Positions 59,238 to 64,000 of a DNA stretch of 64,000 bases are shown piece after piece. The stretch is from positions 868,001-932,000 of the forward strand of contig JADKAZ010000001.1 of NCBI GenBank assembly GCA_016719015.1, read 5' to 3'. The position numbers were made by a program, and so were the translations under genes. The notes under the pieces were generated by a model, which saw nothing but the letters and a program-made list of their open reading frames with translations, searched no databases and was not told the DNA's origin. Position 1 is the first letter of the stretch, and every line of letters begins with the position of its first letter. The stretch comes from Chitinophagaceae bacterium. Lineage in GTDB: Bacteria > Bacteroidota > Bacteroidia > Chitinophagales > Chitinophagaceae.

Positions 59238-60425
59238 ATGCGAAATAAATTAAAACATATTTCAGGATTAATTGCCACACTGCTTGTGCTTACTGTTCAA
59301 CCAGCATTTGCCGGCGGGCCGCCAGCACCCTCCATATTCAGCAATCCTTTGGCAATAACATTTATTACGCTGATGATACTTTTAGTGATAGTAATAGGTA
59401 TTCTCGCCAATATTGTCATCGGCGCTGCAGACGTAAAATTGAAAAAAAGAAAAGAGGAACGGAGTAGTGGATCAGCAGCTGTGTTATTGTTACTGTTAAC
59501 ACTGGTATCATCGTCCTTATTCGCACAGACTGTAACTCCAACCACTCCTGCGACACCAACTGGCCCAAAGCTTATTGGTGGTATGGATGCTTCCACCTTC
59601 TATGTAATGGTGACAGTACTGTTTATAGAACTGGCAACAATAATTGCATTACTGATAAACATCAAATTCTTATTACGAAAAGAACAGGTGAAACCAGTAA
59701 AGGCAATCGTCGAAAAAGAACTTACCCCTGAAGAAAAAGTGAACAAGCTAAGCTGGTGGGATAAAGTGAATAAACTTCGTCCGGTAAGTGAAGAAGCCGA
59801 ACTTGATCTGGGCCATGAGTATGATGGTATCCGTGAGTTGAACAACAGGCTTCCGCCATGGTGGCTCTATGGCTTTTACGCCACTATTGTTTTCGCCGTA
59901 ATATACTTGTGGCGTTTCGAGGTTTCTCACAATGGCCCTTCCAGCAAACAGGAATATGAAACGGCGGTAGCGAGGGCTGAAATAAAAATACAAGAGTACT
60001 TAAAAAAGAAAGGTGATGCAGTAGACGAAAATACCGTGACGCTGCTTACAAGTGCAGATGATTTAGCTGCTGGTAAAGCAATATTTACTGACCCCAGTAA
60101 ATGCCCTGCCTGCCATACACCAGAAGGAGGTGGCAATGCCGTTGGACCCAATCTTACAGATGACTATTGGATTTATGGTGGCAGTGTAAAGAATATTTTT
60201 AAGACCATTAAATATGGAACCAGTAAAGGAATGAGAAGCTGGAAAGACGACTTATCTGCCAAGCAGATGGCACAGGTCGCCAGCTATGTTAAATCATTAA
60301 AAGGAACAAAACCTGCTAATCCCAGGGAGCCACAAGGAGAATTGTACCAGGAAGAAGCTGCCCCGGCTAAACCGGCCGCAGATTCAGCATCCGTTGATGC
60401 TAAAAAAGTGGTTATGAATAAGTGA
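59238..60425 (+). CDS. ccoP: CcoP-type cytochrome c subunit
   Basis: A 395-residue cbb3 subunit with a signal peptide, several hydrophobic helices (NPLAITFITLMILLVIVIGI and VMVTVLFIELATIIALLINI), the N-terminal CcoP domain (NNRLPPWWLYGFYATIVFAV) and one haem-binding site CPACHTPEGG near residue 290 (proteobacterial CcoP has two). The Met ligand is probably in GMRSWKD. The C-terminal tail is Pro/Ala-rich. Confidence 0.93.
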   Translation: MRNKLKHISGLIATLLVLTVQPAFAGGPPAPSIFSNPLAITFITLMILLVIVIGILANIVIGAADVKLKKRKEERSSGSAAVLLLLLTLVSSSLFAQTVTPTTPATPTGPKLIGGMDASTFYVMVTVLFIELATIIALLINIKFLLRKEQVKPVKAIVEKELTPEEKVNKLSWWDKVNKLRPVSEEAELDLGHEYDGIRELNNRLPPWWLYGFYATIVFAVIYLWRFEVSHNGPSSKQEYETAVARAEIKIQEYLKKKGDAVDENTVTLLTSADDLAAGKAIFTDPSKCPACHTPEGGGNAVGPNLTDDYWIYGGSVKNIFKTIKYGTSKGMRSWKDDLSAKQMAQVASYVKSLKGTKPANPREPQGELYQEEAAPAKPAADSASVDAKKVVMNK

Positions 60426-60440
60426 ACTGAATAATTTCAA

Positions 60441-61876
60441 ATGAACGACAGAACTGAAACAAAAACCAATGAACAGCAAGAATCCTTTCGTGACCGGCTT
60501 GCTACCGTAGATGCAAAAGGAAAACGGAAATGGGTATTTGCACAAAAACCAGTAGGCCGTTTTTACAATATCCGAACCTGGGTTAGCTGGGGATTCTTTG
60601 CTTTGTTTTTTGCTTTCCATTTATAAAGTTGAATGGAAGGCCCTTGTTCTTATTTAATATCCCCGAAGCGAAATTTATCATTTTCGGGAAAATATTCTGG
60701 CCGCAGGATTTTTTCATCTTCGGGCTGACGATGGTGACTTTTATTATTTTCATTGTTCTTTTCACTGCAGCATTTGGCCGGCTGTTTTGCGGCTGGGTGT
60801 GCCCGCAAACTATTTTTATGGAAATGCTGTTCCGAAAAGTGGAATACCTGATTGAAGGTGATGCGGCAAAGCAAAAAATGTTAAAGAATTCTCCCTGGAC
60901 TACTGAAAAAATAAGAAAGAAGATTACTAAACATTTTGTCTTTTTTCTTCTCGCCTTCATTATCGCCAATTTCTTTCTTGCCTACATAATTGGTATTGAT
61001 GAATTGAAAAAGATAATCAGCGAGCCAGTCAGTGAACATATGGTTGGCTTTCTGTCCATTATTTTATTCTCTTTTATTTTTTACGGGGTATACATAAGCT
61101 TCAGGGAACAGATCTGCACGGTTATTTGTCCATATGGTCGTCTTCAAAGCGTATTACTCGACAGAAACTCCATGATTGTTGCATATGATCATAAAAGAGG
61201 AGAACCAAGAGGCAAATTCAAAAAAAATCAACCTGCCGAAATAAATACGGGAGATTGTATTGATTGTTTTCAATGTGTGAAAGTTTGTCCAACCGGAATT
61301 GATATCCGTAATGGCACACAAATGGAATGTGTGGGTTGTACTGCTTGTATAGATGCCTGCGACAGAATAATGGAAGCCGTTAACAAACCTAAGGGGCTTG
61401 TTCGGTATGCTTCTGAAAACGGCATAACGGAGGGAAAAAAACTTCGCTATACGGGAAGAATGAAACTTTATACCGTATTACTCATTCTTCTTTCCGGTAT
61501 CCTTACTTTATTACTTATAAGCCGGAAAGACATTGATGGAACCATCATCCGTACCAAAGGAATGGTGTACCAGGAAAGAGGAACCGACAGCCTTAGCAAC
61601 CTGTTTAATATAAAAGTGATCAATAAAACAATTAAGAACATACCTGTTACCCTGCGTCTTGAAGGAGATGCAAAAAATGCAGGAAAAATTGAACTGGTTG
61701 GTGCTACTGATATTCATTTAAAACAGGAAGACCAGGCCAGCGGTTCATTCTTTATAGTGCTGCCACGGACTTTTGTAAATAACCGGAAAATGAAATTAGT
61801 AATTGGTCTGTACGATGGTGATAAAAGAATTACAACTCTCAAAACAAATTTTGCAGGGCCATTTGGGAAATATTAA
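60441..61876 (+). pseudogene. ccoG: Cytochrome oxidase accessory protein CcoG, interrupted by one frameshift
   Basis: Reads as one CcoG (FixG/RdxA) protein of about 478 residues if one T is added near the T runs at 60606-60616: GFFALFFAF then continues PFIKLNGRPLFLFNIPEAKF in the other frame. The second part contains CGWVCPQTIFMEMLFRK, two ferredoxin CxxCxxCxxxCP motifs (CIDCFQCVKVCP, CVGCTACIDAC) and an Ig-like C-terminal domain. CcoG reduces copper during cbb3 assembly. The homopolymer makes a sequencing error likely. Confidence 0.88.
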
Positions 61877-61895
61877 ATTACTTAATTGATCTATT

Positions 61896-62333
61896 ATGAA
61901 CTGGGGAAATAAACTTTTATTGACATTTATTGTATTCGGAGCAGGTATGACATACCTTGTTTACCGTTCTGTATCTACCAACTACGAGTTAGTGGAAAAG
62001 GACTACTACAACCAGGAACTCCGTTACCAACAGGTGATCGATGGCACTAACCTCGCTAATCAATTAAGCTCTTCTGTGAAAATCGAACAAACAGATTCCG
62101 GCATTTCGCTGAAATTGCCACACGAAATGAAGAACAAAGAAATTTCTGGTGAGATACTGTTCTACTGTGCATATGATCAGAAAAAAGATAAAAAATTTAC
62201 CCTACAGCCGGATACTGATGGAGTACAACTATTTGAGCCATCCTCCATTTCACCGGGAAATTATATTGTGAAAATTAACTGGAATGATGAAGGCAAAAAA
62301 TATTTCGCTGAAAAAAACTTAACTGTGTTATAA
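61896..62333 (+). CDS. ccoH: CcoH/FixH-like protein
   Basis: A 145-residue protein with one N-terminal helix (LLLTFIVFGAGMTYLVYRSV) and a periplasmic domain starting with the YELVEKDYYNQELRYQQVID segment typical of FixH/CcoH. Required for cbb3 assembly. The stop overlaps the next start by 1 bp (TAATG). Confidence 0.9.
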   Translation: MNWGNKLLLTFIVFGAGMTYLVYRSVSTNYELVEKDYYNQELRYQQVIDGTNLANQLSSSVKIEQTDSGISLKLPHEMKNKEISGEILFYCAYDQKKDKKFTLQPDTDGVQLFEPSSISPGNYIVKINWNDEGKKYFAEKNLTVL

Positions 62334-63052
62334 TGCTTTGGCCGGTGTTGATATCTGGTTTTACCTTAGGTGCTGCTGGCAGCCTGCACTGTGTTGGCAT
62401 GTGCGGACCCTTGAGCCTTGCATTACCTGTTCATCATTTATCAGGGTTTCACAAATTCATTTCTCTTCTTTTATATCAATTGGGAAGAATAATTACTTAT
62501 TCTATCATTGGTTTACTTTTTGGACTGGCCGGAAGAAGAATTTATATCTCAGGTTACCAGCAATGGTTCTCTATTGGGATGGGCATTCTTGTACTTATTT
62601 TGGCCGCCTTGTATTTTATAAGAAATAGAGCCATTCATCTTTCATTTCTTAACCGATTTTATCTCCTGGTACAGGGAATAATGGTTAAATTATTAAAATC
62701 CTCTACCAACTCATTTGGTTTTTTACTGATGGGAATGGCGAATGGTCTCTTGCCCTGCGGGATGGTTTATATCGCTATCGCATCTACTTTGTCTTTTTCT
62801 GGTGTCCTGGAAAGTGTAAGCTTTATGGCTATGTTTGGAGCCGGTACATTACCTGCCATGATGCTGGTTGGCTATGCCGGTCAGCTAATGCACCCTTCTT
62901 TAAGAAGTTCATTTAGAAAACTTGTCCCGGTATTCATTTCCCTGATGGGTGTGGTACTGATATTGAGAGGTATGAATTTGGGTATCCCTTTTATTAGCCC
63001 TGAATTACCCATGTCACCAGGCAGTGCTGTGGTTTGCCATCCTTTAAAATAA
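62333..63052 (+). CDS. TauE/SafE-like (sulfite exporter/UreH-type) membrane protein of the cco cluster
   Basis: A 239-residue membrane protein with about six helices: GFTLGAAGSLHCVGMCGPLS, LLYQLGRIITYSIIGLLFGL, NGLLPCGMVYIAIASTL, MFGAGTLPAMMLVGYAGQL. The GxxHCxGMCGP motif and the second Cys in LLPCG are typical of the metal-related members that accompany cbb3 clusters, so copper delivery is a plausible role. Overlaps ccoH by 1 bp. No substrate can be assigned. Confidence 0.85.
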   Translation: MLWPVLISGFTLGAAGSLHCVGMCGPLSLALPVHHLSGFHKFISLLLYQLGRIITYSIIGLLFGLAGRRIYISGYQQWFSIGMGILVLILAALYFIRNRAIHLSFLNRFYLLVQGIMVKLLKSSTNSFGFLLMGMANGLLPCGMVYIAIASTLSFSGVLESVSFMAMFGAGTLPAMMLVGYAGQLMHPSLRSSFRKLVPVFISLMGVVLILRGMNLGIPFISPELPMSPGSAVVCHPLK

Positions 63053-63185
63053 GCCGGTGATTTATATCAGTATCCTGACTGATGAACATCAACCCATTGC
63101 TCTCTAACCACTCTTACTTTTAATCTAGAATACACACATAATGCTCATGCAAATGAGCTATTGTTGGTTTTTGTTTCAATGCCGA

Positions 63186-63212
63186 CCCCCGGTTCTCCGG
63201 GGGTTTCTTTTT
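63186..63212 (+). terminator. Terminator ending the cco operon
   Basis: CCCCCGG pairs with CCGGGGG around TTCT, followed by TTTCTTTTT. Confidence 0.85.
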
Positions 63213-63215
63213 GCT

Positions 63216-63223
63216 TAAATTTG
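63216..63223 (+). promoter_or_regulatory. -7 element (TAAATTTG) five bases before the lipoprotein ATG
   Basis: TAAATTTG is separated by TACAG from the ATG at 63229 and lies right behind the cco terminator. It implies a leaderless mRNA. Confidence 0.6.
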
Positions 63224-63228
63224 TACAG

Positions 63229-63606
63229 ATGAAAACTATCCTGTCTTTTTTACTTATTATATTATTATTGGGTTGTTCTAAAGATTCAGCTACAAAAAAA
63301 GACACTGTGCTGCCCGTTATTGCAATTACTTCGCCAACAAACGGGCAAAATTTTATTACAGGTCAAACCATCCAAATTACCGGTACTATTACCGATGATA
63401 ACTTCATTGCTGAAGTACATATTCATGTTACGAATACAAATACGGGTGCATTATTAATGGATGTGCATCTATATCCGAATAGCAATTCAACTACTTTTAA
63501 TCAACCTATTACTGCCACCGCAGGAATAAATTATAAAATACAAGTCATAGCCAAAGACCGTGCAGTTAATGAAAGCCGAAGTTCAGTGGAAGTTACAGCC
63601 ATTTAA
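63229..63606 (+). CDS. Ig-like (DUF4625-type) lipoprotein
   Basis: A 125-residue surface or periplasmic lipoprotein: LLIILLLGCSKDS lipobox, then a single Ig-like domain (PVIAITSPTNGQNFITGQTI ... GTITDDNFIAEVHIHVTNTN). Resembles DUF4625 proteins of Bacteroidota. Function unknown. I used the ATG at 63229; a TTG at 63211 would add six residues but lies before the promoter element. Confidence 0.78.
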   Translation: MKTILSFLLIILLLGCSKDSATKKDTVLPVIAITSPTNGQNFITGQTIQITGTITDDNFIAEVHIHVTNTNTGALLMDVHLYPNSNSTTFNQPITATAGINYKIQVIAKDRAVNESRSSVEVTAI

Positions 63607-63653
63607 AATGTATTTTCTCTTACTTATAACTAGCCCTTAACTTTGAATGGCTC

Positions 63654-63682
63654 CATACCCCCCTTTAGGGGATGGGGGTTAT
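63654..63682. repeat. CCCCTTTAGGGG element upstream of trmD
   Basis: ACCCCCCTTTAGGGGATGGG with a further GGTTAT before the trmD ATG. Same repeat family and same start-abutting placement as the nuo elements 55 kb away, so the repeat is genome-wide rather than nuo-specific. Confidence 0.7.
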
Positions 63683-64000
63683 ATGCACATAGATATTCTT
63701 ACCGTTTTACCAGAATTATTAGAAAGCCCTTTTCAGCATAGTATTATGAAAAGGGCACAGGAAAAAGGTCTCCTTTCTGTGCAAGTCCACCAGCTACGTA
63801 AATGGGCGGTAAATGAATACGGCATGGTAGACGATTACCAGTTTGGTGGCGGTGCCGGAATGCTGATGATGTGTGAGCCGCTGGCTAAAGCGATTGACGA
63901 ATTATCACAACAAAGAAAATTTGATGAAATTATTTTTTTAACCCCGGATGGAGAATTATTCAATCAGAAAACTGCGAACAGTTTATCCTTAAAAGAAAAT
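63683..64000 (+). CDS. trmD: tRNA (guanine37-N1)-methyltransferase, N-terminal part
   Basis: The first 106 residues of TrmD: MHIDILTVLPELLESPFQHS, KRAQEKGLLSVQVHQLRKW, DYQFGGGAGMLMMCEPL and IIFLTPDGELFNQKTA. TrmD methylates G37 of tRNAs with SAM bound in a trefoil knot that lies beyond the window. The gene continues past the right edge. It is 30 kb away from rpsP-rimM, unlike the usual rpsP-rimM-trmD order. Confidence 0.95.
   Translation, partial: MHIDILTVLPELLESPFQHSIMKRAQEKGLLSVQVHQLRKWAVNEYGMVDDYQFGGGAGMLMMCEPLAKAIDELSQQRKFDEIIFLTPDGELFNQKTANSLSLKEN

Noticed and set aside
1..64000. CRISPR arrays, prophage, insertion sequences, tRNA or rRNA genes
   Set aside because: No direct-repeat arrays, integrase, transposase or cloverleaf sequences were recognised on either strand; a weak tRNA-like structure could be missed without computation.

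Overview
The window looks like a chromosome segment of a Bacteroidota bacterium, most likely of the Chitinophagaceae type. The evidence is: promoters of the TAnnTTTG (-7) class, few Shine-Dalgarno sites, a T9SS sorting-domain protein, a short NuoG, a fused CcoN-CcoO, a TonB that begins KKSEILKANLLDIVF, and a primary sigma factor of about 290 residues without region 1.1. I saw no tRNA, rRNA, CRISPR array, phage or insertion sequence.

Layout. 1-8.9 kb: respiratory complex I operon on the minus strand (nuoA-B-C-D-E, a small NTF2-like secreted protein, nuoF-G-H-I and the start of nuoJ); most gaps hold inverted pairs of short palindromic repeats. 8.9-12.9 kb: TPR protein, PstS-like lipoprotein, small membrane protein, TonB. 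12.9-37.7 kb: mostly housekeeping genes (protein-tyrosine phosphatase, hisS, thiolase, rlmN, two pseudouridine synthases, peroxiredoxin, an Rrf2/OsmC/cation-efflux group, secreted T9SS proteins, an LptF/LptG-type permease, rpoD-type sigma, ffh, rpsP, rimM, dinB, an M20 peptidase, an Hsp15-like protein). 37.2-63.1 kb: a low-oxygen, nitric-oxide and denitrification region: hemerythrin, two Hsp20 proteins, a receiver-Crp fusion regulator with a sensor kinase, a universal stress protein, two RIC/ScdA iron-sulfur repair proteins, an Rrf2 (NsrR/IscR-like) regulator, a clade II-like nos operon (cytochrome c, nosZ, fasciclin protein, nosL, nosD, nosF, nosY), a NorC/NorB-like pair, and a cbb3 oxidase operon (ccoI, S, NO, Q, P, G, H and a TauE/SafE-like protein). 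The window ends in a lipoprotein and the 5' part of trmD.

The main observation is in the denitrification region. At least eight promoters there share one geometry: a TGA-N6-TCA-type box (Crp/Fnr family) whose centre lies 29.5 bp (30.5 bp in one case) upstream of the first base of a Bacteroidota -7 element. Six of them have a second box exactly 22 bp further upstream. The promoters serve hemerythrin, both Hsp20 genes, the universal stress protein, the first RIC protein, nos, nor, ccoI and ccoS. The obvious candidate regulator is the receiver-Crp fusion encoded in the same stretch. The nos promoter also carries a 36-bp palindrome over the expected transcription start, next to the divergent Rrf2 gene. 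The NorB-like protein lacks the helix VI FeB histidine and has Met where the second low-spin haem His is expected.

Six genes (M20 peptidase, sensor kinase, fasciclin protein, nosL C-terminus, ccoI, ccoG) are interrupted by a single frameshift or stop, at least three at or beside homopolymer runs. Consensus sequencing errors are the simplest explanation, so these genes should not be assumed dead.
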